A stretch of DNA of 64,000 bases, taken from assembly GCF_001465795.2 (NCBI RefSeq), contig NZ_CP013659.2, positions 2,746,501-2,810,500 on the forward strand, read 5' to 3'. Both the position numbers and the translations under genes were made by a program. The notes beneath the pieces were generated by a model. That model was not told where the DNA came from. It did no database searches and saw only the letters and a program-made list of their open reading frames with translations. Numbering within the stretch: the first letter of the stretch is position 1; every line of letters begins with the position of its first letter. Below are positions 43,634 to 51,333 of this stretch, one piece after another. The DNA is from Planococcus rifietoensis (GTDB taxonomy: Bacteria > Bacillota > Bacilli > Bacillales_A > Planococcaceae).

Positions 43634-44749
43634 CTATTGCTGTTCCCACCAGCGCGCCGTTGTGTACGAATCAAGCCCGGCCAAAGAAAGCGTCTCGCCG
43701 ATTCTTGGCGTCAACAAATCCATACCCGCACGCTGCGCTTCTTTTGAGGCGCGCTCCACTGGATCTGTCCAGCTATGAAACGCCAAAGTGAACGCCGCCC
43801 AGTGAACGAGCATCATCTTATCTCCATGAACGTCGAGCGCCGCCTGCACCGACTGCTCCGGCGCCATATGCGAAGTTTCCCAGCGCGGGTCGTACTGGCC
43901 GCCTTCCATCAACACGAGGTCGAACGGGCCGTAACGTTCGCCAATTTCTTTGAAATGGCTGCCATAGCCGCCATCTCCGCTCGTGTAGAAACGGGTCTCG
44001 CTGCCAAGCACGGCCCAGCCTCCCCACAAAGTCGAATTGCGGTTGAACAAGCCGCGCCCCGAGAAATGCTGTGACGGTGTCAACACGAGCGTCAAGCCAT
44101 TAAACGCCGCTTCGTCCCACCAATCCAGTTCGGTGATACGTCCCGCTTCCACTCCCCAGCGCTCAAGATGCGCCCCGACACCGAGCGGCACGAAGAAATG
44201 CCCCACTTTACTTTCCAGCGCACGGATCGATCCGTAATCCAAGTGGTCGTAATGGTCATGCGTCAGCAGTACCGCGTCGATTTCCGGCAGCCGCTCGACG
44301 ATTTCCAGCCAGTCCATGCTATAGCGCGCGCTTCCCACAAACGCCAAAGGAGACGCCCGTTTTCCGAGCATCGGATCGACGAACAGTTTGAGCCCGTCGA
44401 TGCTCAATAAAAAGGTCGAATGGCCGAACCAAGTCACGCTATCTTGCACATTGTCGATGGCTTGCCAGTCAATGTCCGCTACCGGCAACTTCCCCAAAGG
44501 ATTGCGCTGGACGTCACCGGCGAGCATGGAATCCTTCAGCATCGACAGGCCTTCTGACATGCGAATGACGGGCTCTGTGGAATCCGCATTGGCGAATTTC
44601 CCTTCCCGGTAATTGCCCAGTCCCATAAAGCGGTCCCGCTGGCGCTTATCGGGGGTCGACCCGAGCGGCGCGTAGAGCTTTAAAAAAGCGCCCGACAGAA
44701 CGGAGACGGCCGCAGCGCCGGCAACTGAATACAATATCAATTTTTTCAT
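43634..44749 (-). CDS. MBL-fold metallo-hydrolase (NAPE-PLD/UlaG-like)
   Basis: 371 residues. An N-terminal membrane anchor (about 4-22) is followed by a metallo-beta-lactamase fold with LLTHDHYDHLDYGSIRAL (HxHxDH) near 160 and TPSQHFSGRG near 215. Trp/Gly-rich SVTWFGHSTFLLSIDG near 103 is the usual family strand. The closest families include NAPE-PLD-like phospholipases and UlaG-type lactonases; the anchor suggests an outward-facing enzyme. ATG follows TTGGAGGAG. Confidence 0.92.
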   Translation of the reverse strand: MKKLILYSVAGAAAVSVLSGAFLKLYAPLGSTPDKRQRDRFMGLGNYREGKFANADSTEPVIRMSEGLSMLKDSMLAGDVQRNPLGKLPVADIDWQAIDNVQDSVTWFGHSTFLLSIDGLKLFVDPMLGKRASPLAFVGSARYSMDWLEIVERLPEIDAVLLTHDHYDHLDYGSIRALESKVGHFFVPLGVGAHLERWGVEAGRITELDWWDEAAFNGLTLVLTPSQHFSGRGLFNRNSTLWGGWAVLGSETRFYTSGDGGYGSHFKEIGERYGPFDLVLMEGGQYDPRWETSHMAPEQSVQAALDVHGDKMMLVHWAAFTLAFHSWTDPVERASKEAQRAGMDLLTPRIGETLSLAGLDSYTTARWWEQQ

Positions 44750-45012
44750 GGCTCCTCCAATGTCGAAATGTATTTCACTGCAGCAAGCAGGATTCTCTGG
44801 TTTTCACCATAGCTTTATTTTCCCTCATTGGATGTCTGCTCAAACGGCTTTTTACAGATTCTCATCTACTCTTGAAAACGCTGTACCATAAGAGAGAATT
44901 CATTTCCCGGTGCGCCCAAAAAAATCGAACCCCTTCCATAAAAGTTGATCTATTTCGCTTGCCGCTGCGTTCTATAAGCAAGAAGCAACTACAAGGAGGA
45001 GGATGAAATAAC

Positions 45013-45558
45013 ATGGCCAACAAAAAATTCACTTTACTGCTCGCTGCCGGAATGCTGTCACTCGCCGCGTGCGGTCAAGACGACGCTGCCATTGAAGAAG
45101 AAACGCAAGCTCCTGCACAAGAGGAAAGCACGGATACAGAAGAAATGCCGGAAGAAGAACCGATGGAAGACATGGAAGAAGAAACGGAAACGGAAGAAGA
45201 TTCTACAGAAGAAGAGCCTGCTGAAGAGCCTGCGGAGGAAGAACCTGCAGAAGACGCCGAAAGCAGCGAACAGGCAAGCGCCCCTGAAGCGATGAGCGGC
45301 GAAGCTTCCGACTTGTTGTCGAACGGCGAAATGACCAGCTTTGTGTTCAATGAAGCCGGAGAATACGCGATCTACTGCGAACCGCATCCAGTCATGCAGA
45401 TGACGGTCATCGTCGAAGAAGGCGCAGAAGCTATGGATAAAGTTTCCGTCGACATCGCCGATTATGAATTTGGCGAAGAAACGATCACCGTCGCACCGGG
45501 CACGACCATTGAATGGACCAACCAGGACCAAGTGCAGCACAATGTCGCGTTTGAATAA
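45013..45558 (+). CDS. Lipoprotein with circularly permuted cupredoxin domain
   Basis: 181 residues. Lipobox LAAC (Cys20), a very acidic Glu/Thr/Pro linker (27-90), then a cupredoxin-like domain. In normal plastocyanins the first copper histidine comes early and the Cys-His-Met trio late. Here AGEYAIYCEPHPVMQMTV (Cys122, His125, Met128) comes first, and ITVAPGTTIEWTNQDQVQHN (His176) follows and ends the protein. All four ligands are present. It should sit outside the cell and carry electrons or bind copper. A terminator directly after the stop argues against a frameshift. ATG follows AAGGAGGAGG. Confidence 0.85.
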   Translation: MANKKFTLLLAAGMLSLAACGQDDAAIEEETQAPAQEESTDTEEMPEEEPMEDMEEETETEEDSTEEEPAEEPAEEEPAEDAESSEQASAPEAMSGEASDLLSNGEMTSFVFNEAGEYAIYCEPHPVMQMTVIVEEGAEAMDKVSVDIADYEFGEETITVAPGTTIEWTNQDQVQHNVAFE

Positions 45559-45571
45559 AACTCTTTTACAC

Positions 45572-45617
45572 AAAACAGCACGGACACTAGGATCCCCAGT
45601 GTCCGTGCTGTTTTTTA
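45572..45617 (+). terminator. Terminator after the cupredoxin gene
   Basis: aaaacagcacggacact/agtgtccgtgctgtttt hairpin with TTTTTT. Confidence 0.95.
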
Positions 45618-45835
45618 TGAGAATTTTTCTATAGAAAGGCGCTGTCTGGTACTGCCACAAATCAAGTTCGACATCTGTTAGAGAATCGGGATATCGGAAT
45701 TCACTCCACACGCAATGTAAATTATTGGTACAATAAATAAAAATGGAGGATATTTCTTCTTTCATTCACCGCTACGTATCAATTGAAACGGATAAAACCT
45801 TAACGAATACCATACAACTAGAGGAGTGTCTCCAA

Positions 45836-46849
45836 TTGAAAAAGCAACTGAATTATTGGATTGTCCTGCTATTGGCCATCTTTATGGCCGGCTGCACGGA
45901 AACAGAAAATGCCGCAACACCTGAAACCGAGGTGCAGCAAGAAGCGGCCGGTGAAACGGAAGCAACGGAAGAAGTGGAAGCCGAGACCGAAGCGACAGAA
46001 GCAAGCAACGAGGAAGAAACTGCCGCAAGTGACACGGAACAAGCCGACACGACGGTTGAAGAAGAAGCCGAAGCAGAGGCACCAGCCGTGGAACCTGTGG
46101 ATGAACAATTCGAAGGATACGAACTCGTTGAAGTCGACGGCGGCGATCTGTCCGGACACCGCGAAGCGAAAACCGTCGTGTCCGTCGGCTACGGCGACCG
46201 CGAATACTGGGCGTTTACGAATGAACACGGCCAATTAGAACGCGTCACGGCGGACGAAATTATTTTGCAAGATGACACGAGCGAAGATGTATTAGATTCC
46301 GGCCGCTACTATTCCGACGAAGCCAAAGTGCCAGGCGTCGAAAGTGACATCTTGGACGAAGGGCACGTCATCGCCGATTCACTCGGCGGGGTCTCGAACG
46401 CCTATAACATCACGCCGCAAGAAAGCACGCTCAACCGCCACGGCGACCAGGCGTATATGGAAGACGTCATTCGTGATGCGGGCGGCGCCACGGATTTTGA
46501 AGCCATCATCACCTATCCCGATACCGAAACGCAAGTGCCTTCCAGCTACCAATACAGCTATACCGTCAGAGGCAACGAAGTGGTCGACACATTTGATAAC
46601 GTCAACCCCGATGAAGTCAACGCCTCTCTCGGCTTGACCGACAGCGAGCCCGCAGAAGCGGAAGCAAGCGCTCCGGAAACGAGCAGTCCAGCGGCAAGCG
46701 GTGACGTCTCGAGCGTCGACGCCAACGGCAACGGCCAAGTGACGATTCAAGAAGCGAAAGACGCCGGCTTCACCATGCCGATCATGAGCGACCATTGGCT
46801 ATATCCGCATATGGACGATAGAGATGGAGACGGGATGGTTGGGGAATAA
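45836..46849 (+). CDS. Lipoprotein with DNA/RNA non-specific endonuclease-like domain and EF-hand-like tail
   Basis: 337 residues from a TTG start preceded by GAGGAG. Lipobox FMAGC near residue 18, then an acidic linker to about 95. The middle resembles the Endonuclea_NS_2 type of nuclease: DEGHVIADSLGG near 178, with a conserved-type Asn in NITPQESTLNR near 198. The usual catalytic His follows an Asp-Arg-Gly (DRGH) in the family; here it is DEGH. The end carries two Ca-binding-loop-like stretches, DANGNGQVTIQE and DRDGDGMVGE. A surface nuclease is likely but the catalytic residues differ a little. Confidence 0.75.
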   Translation: MKKQLNYWIVLLLAIFMAGCTETENAATPETEVQQEAAGETEATEEVEAETEATEASNEEETAASDTEQADTTVEEEAEAEAPAVEPVDEQFEGYELVEVDGGDLSGHREAKTVVSVGYGDREYWAFTNEHGQLERVTADEIILQDDTSEDVLDSGRYYSDEAKVPGVESDILDEGHVIADSLGGVSNAYNITPQESTLNRHGDQAYMEDVIRDAGGATDFEAIITYPDTETQVPSSYQYSYTVRGNEVVDTFDNVNPDEVNASLGLTDSEPAEAEASAPETSSPAASGDVSSVDANGNGQVTIQEAKDAGFTMPIMSDHWLYPHMDDRDGDGMVGE

Positions 46850-46885
46850 AGTTAGGTACAGTAAGTGCACCTCAAAATTAGCCTA

Positions 46886-46917
46886 AGAAAACACTGAGAT
46901 CTTTTCAGTGTTTTTTC
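46886..46917 (+). terminator. Terminator after the nuclease-like gene
   Basis: aaaacactga/tcagtgtttt hairpin then T run. Confidence 0.85.
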
Positions 46918-47013
46918 TTTGTGGAAAAACGCAAAAAAGCACCGCTCCAGGCGATGCTTTTGCCGTCTCCTATTCAGTTGTGCACTGGGAATCATCTTCA
47001 TATAATCCGGCAC

Positions 47014-47448
47014 TTAAATCTTCTTCCAATCATGCGCGCCTTTCGCCCATCCGCCGATCGCCACCCCCATCGCAATTAAAGGGGATGCAAATTCCACATC
47101 TTCCATCACCAAATACTGGTGGCCGAGCGGCATCAATTTGCCCGACAACAATAGCTCTTCCCGCAGCTTCAAATAACGCTTCGGGCATTTCGGCGTGGTC
47201 GATCCCGCAAACTTCGAGCCGCGCTGCACGACAAACTGCTCCCCTTGGTAAAACCCGCTCGCATCCGCCCCACGTTTCGACGTGATGTAGAACAATTCCG
47301 GCGGCGTCTCATGATAAAGCTTCACCATGCCGCTATCAAACGGATCGACCGCCTGCTCTTCCCCCGTCGCCGGATCCACCTCAAAAAAGCGGTACACTTC
47401 CCCAAACTCCGGATGCTCAATCGCCGCAACAAAAAACTCCTTTTCCAT
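47014..47448 (-). CDS. DUF4357-domain protein
   Basis: 144 residues. From about 60 to the end it follows DUF4357: RGADASGFYQGEQFVVQRGS, KLREELLLSGKLM, then FASPLIAMGVAIGGWAKGAH and DWK. This domain normally sits at the C-terminus of GIY-YIG nucleases or restriction-type proteins; here it has only a short N-terminal strand-rich extension. Function unknown. ATG chosen for the AGGAGGAAGG site before it. Confidence 0.75.
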   Translation of the reverse strand: MEKEFFVAAIEHPEFGEVYRFFEVDPATGEEQAVDPFDSGMVKLYHETPPELFYITSKRGADASGFYQGEQFVVQRGSKFAGSTTPKCPKRYLKLREELLLSGKLMPLGHQYLVMEDVEFASPLIAMGVAIGGWAKGAHDWKKI

Positions 47449-47524
47449 CAGCCTTCCTCCTATTCTAAGAAAAATGCCTTTCATCTCTTAGATAGATGGA
47501 AACTGCGAAAAAGGAGACAGGATT

Positions 47525-47647
47525 GTGAAAGTTTTTTTAAAAATTTTGTTGTTACTTTTGAAATTTAAATCATCAGCAGCTTCGTTTGAATATTATTGGT
47601 GTGTTATAAGACTAGATGTTCAATTTAACTGGATAAAAACTTATTAA
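47525..47647 (+). CDS. Possible 40-residue ORF or remnant of a signal-peptide gene
   Basis: GTG start eight bases after AAAGGAGACAG. It would encode MKVFLKILLLLLKF, a signal-peptide-like start, followed by a short tail ending in WIKTY. It may be a remnant of a degraded exported protein. The AT-rich surroundings weaken the case. Confidence 0.3.
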   Translation: MKVFLKILLLLLKFKSSAASFEYYWCVIRLDVQFNWIKTY

Positions 47648-47704
47648 AATCTGAATATTATGATAAAATTAAAGATAATATTACTACTGAAAAGAGGGAT
47701 GATA

Positions 47705-48259
47705 ATGAGAAGTGTCTGGATATTTATCATGTTTTTTGGGCTCATCTTATTTGGATTGAGTGGTTGTGTTGCCGACTCTCAAGAAGATGTTCAAGAAGTA
47801 GTGAATACAGCAGATACTGAAAAAACTGAAACAGTACTAAGTCCAGAAGAATATTATTTAGAATACACTAGACCCGTGGTTACACAAGTATGGACAGAAT
47901 ACGATGAAACACACGATGAAATGATAAACCAATGCTTTGAAATCGATGCGTATGACCGAGAAGAAATGTATAATTGCATGATACTTTTCATCGATAAGCA
48001 TGAAGAAATGAAAAAAACTGTGGAAGAGCTTCCTATGGAAGGTCTGACCGGAAATTTATCGCATCTAAAATCTTTTCAAGAAAACTCTTTACTGGCGATT
48101 GATCGGCGTATCAGTTACTGTCGAGCTATTATTTCAGAACTTGGTGACAACGGTATTCGCCAAACAACCAAATTTGAAGAAAACCTAAAGATGGGGAACC
48201 GTCACAGTATCGATTCTATGGATGATATTGAAGCATATGAAAATTCACTAGGATTTTAG
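47705..48259 (+). CDS. Putative lipoprotein, unknown function
   Basis: 184 residues. A hydrophobic signal and lipobox LSGC (Cys near 20), then an acidic, helical, Glu/Met-rich body (EYDETHDEMINQCFEIDAYD, KHEEMKKTVEELPMEG). Two further cysteines lie in INQCFEID and YNCMILF. No family recognised. Base use is clearly more AT-rich than genes to its left, suggesting acquisition. Start at MRSVWIF follows AGAGGG. Confidence 0.7.
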   Translation: MRSVWIFIMFFGLILFGLSGCVADSQEDVQEVVNTADTEKTETVLSPEEYYLEYTRPVVTQVWTEYDETHDEMINQCFEIDAYDREEMYNCMILFIDKHEEMKKTVEELPMEGLTGNLSHLKSFQENSLLAIDRRISYCRAIISELGDNGIRQTTKFEENLKMGNRHSIDSMDDIEAYENSLGF

Positions 48260-48567
48260 CAAATACTTTTCACTACAAAGATAGAAATCGTTGACAATGC
48301 GATAAAAACTTTAAACTCATTGTTTTTCAGCCTATCAATCCATTTTCAAAAAAATTCTATTAGCGCTGGATTTTATTAAATTATATTTTTTCGTAAAACT
48401 ATAATAGTCCAACTTTAATTAGTGTAATTAAAAATTAATTCCCCTTCATTAGTAGTCTACTTCTGTGAGTTCAAATTTTCTCGTAATTTTTGTTTATCGC
48501 ATGCTCTCAAAAAAAACCAGGAAATACACAAATGAAGCCCCAACTCCGTTGCTTTATTTGTGCCTTC
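48260..48567. other. AT-rich gene-free stretch
   Basis: 308 bases of low-complexity AT-rich sequence between the lipoprotein and the PLD-helicase. No gene, hairpin or clear promoter was identified. Confidence 0.6.
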
Positions 48568-50988
48568 TTAGGTTTTATTCGTGTTATCACGTGCAAAATA
48601 AGCATGCAGCCGATATTCCGCAATTGCCTTTGTCCAATCATAAAGAATTCTCCGATGTTCATTACTTGGCGATAGATTCAATGAAAACAAATTATCATTG
48701 AATGTCACCAAGCCATCTTTCGCACTGCCGCTCCATTTCGTCATCGGCATGCGCTCAATCAGATCTGCAATTTTCTTTTCATCGTAGTCTCTGAGCTTTC
48801 TGCTCTGTACATCATTGAAATCAGCATTCAAACGGTATTGTTTAGCCGTCAAGAACTCATGAAAGTATGGAGCGGCTTCTACTGGCGTGATTGGTTCAAG
48901 CCAGCTCTCCACGCCTTTTGACAGCATATAGCTCAAGACGACCATCTTATAGCTTTTGTTCATGCCAGTCTTCTCGACTTCTAAAAACCAATTCTGGTGC
49001 TTTGTCCATACTTCAATCTCATCTGCATTCAGCTCCGCCGCATAAGCGAGCAGGCCGAACCAGCTGCCAAATTCCTGCCTAATCGTTTTCGAATCCGCAG
49101 TCCCTTGGAGATGAAATTCCAAATAAGTGGGACGCCTGCCGAGCTCCCGTTTTAATTCACGGTAAGCAAGAACCATTGCTTCTTTTCTAGGTGCGCGTTT
49201 TTTCCGCAGTTCTTCCAATAAATTGACGACTGCCAATTCTAAATTGAAATCGCAATTCGCAGGGACCAAAGGCTCGACGCCTTGAGCTTTTCCTTTAGTC
49301 TGCGGCGCTGTATCGAATACGGATAGCTTCAAATCCGCGTTGCGGTAATTACCGATAAAGTCAATAATCACGCAATGATCCTTTTCGTCCGCAATGCGCA
49401 GTCCCCGGCCGATTTGTTGAGTGTAAACCGTAAGCGACTCGGTCGGTCGGATGAACAGCAAGGTATCGACTTTCGGAATATCGACGCCTTCATTGAACAA
49501 GTCGACCGTGAAGATAATTTCCAAGTCTCCTGAATCCAACTTAGCTCTCGCCGCTTTTCGCTCTTCTGCAGGCGTGCCACCCGATAAACTCATCGAACGA
49601 ATGCCGCGCTCCCGAAAAAATTGATCCATAAACTGTGTCTGCCGGACCGTCGAACAAAAGACAATCGTGCGCGTCTGTTTATGCTTTTTCCACGCTTCAA
49701 ATACCGCTTCAGCATAGTCTTCCCTCAACTGCACCTGAAGCAGTTCCTCTTCATCATAGCGGTTCCCGATCCAGCGAATCTTCGAGTAATCGGTATTGTC
49801 GTATACGCCAAAATAAAGAAACGGCGCCAGCCAATTGCGTTCGATGGCATCGAGGAAATGAATGGAAATCGCGACGTTGCCATCGCATAACGCGTATACA
49901 TCCTGATTGTCCATCCGGTCGGGCGTTGCCGTAATTCCGAGCAAAAACTGCGGGTCGAAATGCTCCAGCAACCTTCTGTAAGTCGGAGAAGCTGCATGGT
50001 GGAATTCATCCACCACAATTAAATCGAACGCATCCCGCTCAAATTGATCCAAGTGATACTCACTTCCCAATGTATAGATGGAAGCAAACAGAAAATCCGC
50101 GGATGTGTCTTTTTCAGTTGCATGGTAGAAAGCAGATTTTTTATTGGGATGAATTTTCTGGAAAGACTCTTTTGCCTGCAAGAGAATCTCCTGGCGATGG
50201 GCGACGAACAACACTCGCTTGAATTTTTTCGCAAAAAATGCCGCGAGATAGGTTTTCCCGAGCCCTGTCGCAAGTACAGCCATCGCGCGAGTGTACTCTT
50301 CTTCTATAACAGTATCAAGTGCATCGAGCGCTTCCTGCTGGGCAGGTCGAGGCTCTAACTCGGTTATGTAAGGTGCTTCTGTTTCAATAATTTCCTGGGG
50401 CTGTGATGAACCAAGCATAAGACCGGTTTCTTCCGCTTCTGACCACACAGGGCTGATAGGCCGTTTGAGATTCGCTTTCTCATGAAGCGCTTTATATTCC
50501 TGAAGTGTTTCTTTGTTGAGAGGAATCGTCTCATCCGCATAGAAATGCGCTAAAAACTGCTCGGCCGCTTCATCAAATACCGTCTCATCTACTGAGGTCG
50601 GAGCGATCAAATTCCATTCCACCCCTTCGGTCAATGCGGAGCGGGATAGATTGGACGATCCAACGATCAGATGCGACGTTTCCTCACCGCGGAATAAATA
50701 TGACTTTGGATGAAAGGAAGCACCTCCACTTTTCCATAGGCGAATTTCAGCAGAAGGTAATTCTTCGAGCAAGATCCCAAGTGCTTCCGGTTGGGTTACG
50801 AAGAGGTAGTCACCAATCAATAGCTTGATTGGCACACCTCGGTCCGCTGCTTCTTTCAAAAATGGTGTCACGATTCTCACACCCGACTTCATTGCAAACG
50901 CGGTGATCCAGTTGATTTCTACAGCCTCTTTTGATAACCGACCCAAGTGGCCTATGAGTTGCGAGGTCACCAACTGCAGTTTACTCAT
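48568..50988 (-). CDS. PLD-nuclease / superfamily 2 helicase fusion protein (B)
   Basis: 806 residues. N-terminal phospholipase D-like half-site: SFHPKSYLF (HxK, His near 93) and VGSSNLSRSAL. The helicase follows: Walker A ATGLGKT near 242, DEFHH near 327, GITATPDR near 353, and motif VI QQIGRGLR near 540. The C-terminal 200 residues contain no domain I recognise. Last gene of a four-gene run; its ATG at 50988 overlaps the previous stop by eight bases. Similar to protein A (51334-54222), but without a DUF3427 end. Nucleic-acid processing, possibly phage defence, is inferred. Confidence 0.88.
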   Translation of the reverse strand: MSKLQLVTSQLIGHLGRLSKEAVEINWITAFAMKSGVRIVTPFLKEAADRGVPIKLLIGDYLFVTQPEALGILLEELPSAEIRLWKSGGASFHPKSYLFRGEETSHLIVGSSNLSRSALTEGVEWNLIAPTSVDETVFDEAAEQFLAHFYADETIPLNKETLQEYKALHEKANLKRPISPVWSEAEETGLMLGSSQPQEIIETEAPYITELEPRPAQQEALDALDTVIEEEYTRAMAVLATGLGKTYLAAFFAKKFKRVLFVAHRQEILLQAKESFQKIHPNKKSAFYHATEKDTSADFLFASIYTLGSEYHLDQFERDAFDLIVVDEFHHAASPTYRRLLEHFDPQFLLGITATPDRMDNQDVYALCDGNVAISIHFLDAIERNWLAPFLYFGVYDNTDYSKIRWIGNRYDEEELLQVQLREDYAEAVFEAWKKHKQTRTIVFCSTVRQTQFMDQFFRERGIRSMSLSGGTPAEERKAARAKLDSGDLEIIFTVDLFNEGVDIPKVDTLLFIRPTESLTVYTQQIGRGLRIADEKDHCVIIDFIGNYRNADLKLSVFDTAPQTKGKAQGVEPLVPANCDFNLELAVVNLLEELRKKRAPRKEAMVLAYRELKRELGRRPTYLEFHLQGTADSKTIRQEFGSWFGLLAYAAELNADEIEVWTKHQNWFLEVEKTGMNKSYKMVVLSYMLSKGVESWLEPITPVEAAPYFHEFLTAKQYRLNADFNDVQSRKLRDYDEKKIADLIERMPMTKWSGSAKDGLVTFNDNLFSLNLSPSNEHRRILYDWTKAIAEYRLHAYFARDNTNKT

Positions 50989-51307
50989 CTTCAACCTCGA
51001 TTAAAAAGATTCTTTCTTTAAATCCGCCGCGCTTCTCGGCTTTTTTCACACGGACTTCTTCAACTTCTTCGAATGAAGATCCATTGAGTTCAGCAGCAGC
51101 ATGAATTAGTTCAAGGATGTCTGCGAGCTCTTCGACCGCGTCTTTTGGATTATCAGTTTCTTCAAATTCACGGAGCTCCTCAGTGAGTTTCTTCGTTACT
51201 TCTGTTCTGTATTCTTCTTCTGATAAAATGCGGGTTTTAAATTGAAGACCGCTGTTTTCGATTACTTGTGGGATTTTGTCTCTGACTAATTTATTGTAGG
51301 TAGGCAT
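50981..51307 (-). CDS. MazG-like nucleotide pyrophosphohydrolase
   Basis: 108 residues. The all-alpha NTP-PPase metal site is seen as EELREFEE (about 43-50) and EELADILELI (about 59-68), that is ExxE and ExxD spaced as in MazG/HisE-type proteins. YNKLVRDKIPQVIE at the start is typical of the phosphoribosyl-ATP pyrophosphohydrolase-like group. Start at MPTYNKL is seven bases after AAAGGAG. Sandwiched between two PLD-helicase genes and translationally coupled to the second. It probably removes pyrophosphate from (d)NTPs. Confidence 0.9.
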   Translation of the reverse strand: MPTYNKLVRDKIPQVIENSGLQFKTRILSEEEYRTEVTKKLTEELREFEETDNPKDAVEELADILELIHAAAELNGSSFEEVEEVRVKKAEKRGGFKERIFLIEVEDE

Positions 51308-51333
51308 AACTATTCTCCTTTTCAAATAATTTA

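Noticed and set aside
45013..45558. Frameshift as cause of the odd cupredoxin order
   Set aside because: The reading frame is clean from start to stop and a strong terminator follows directly; no continuation is found in other frames.
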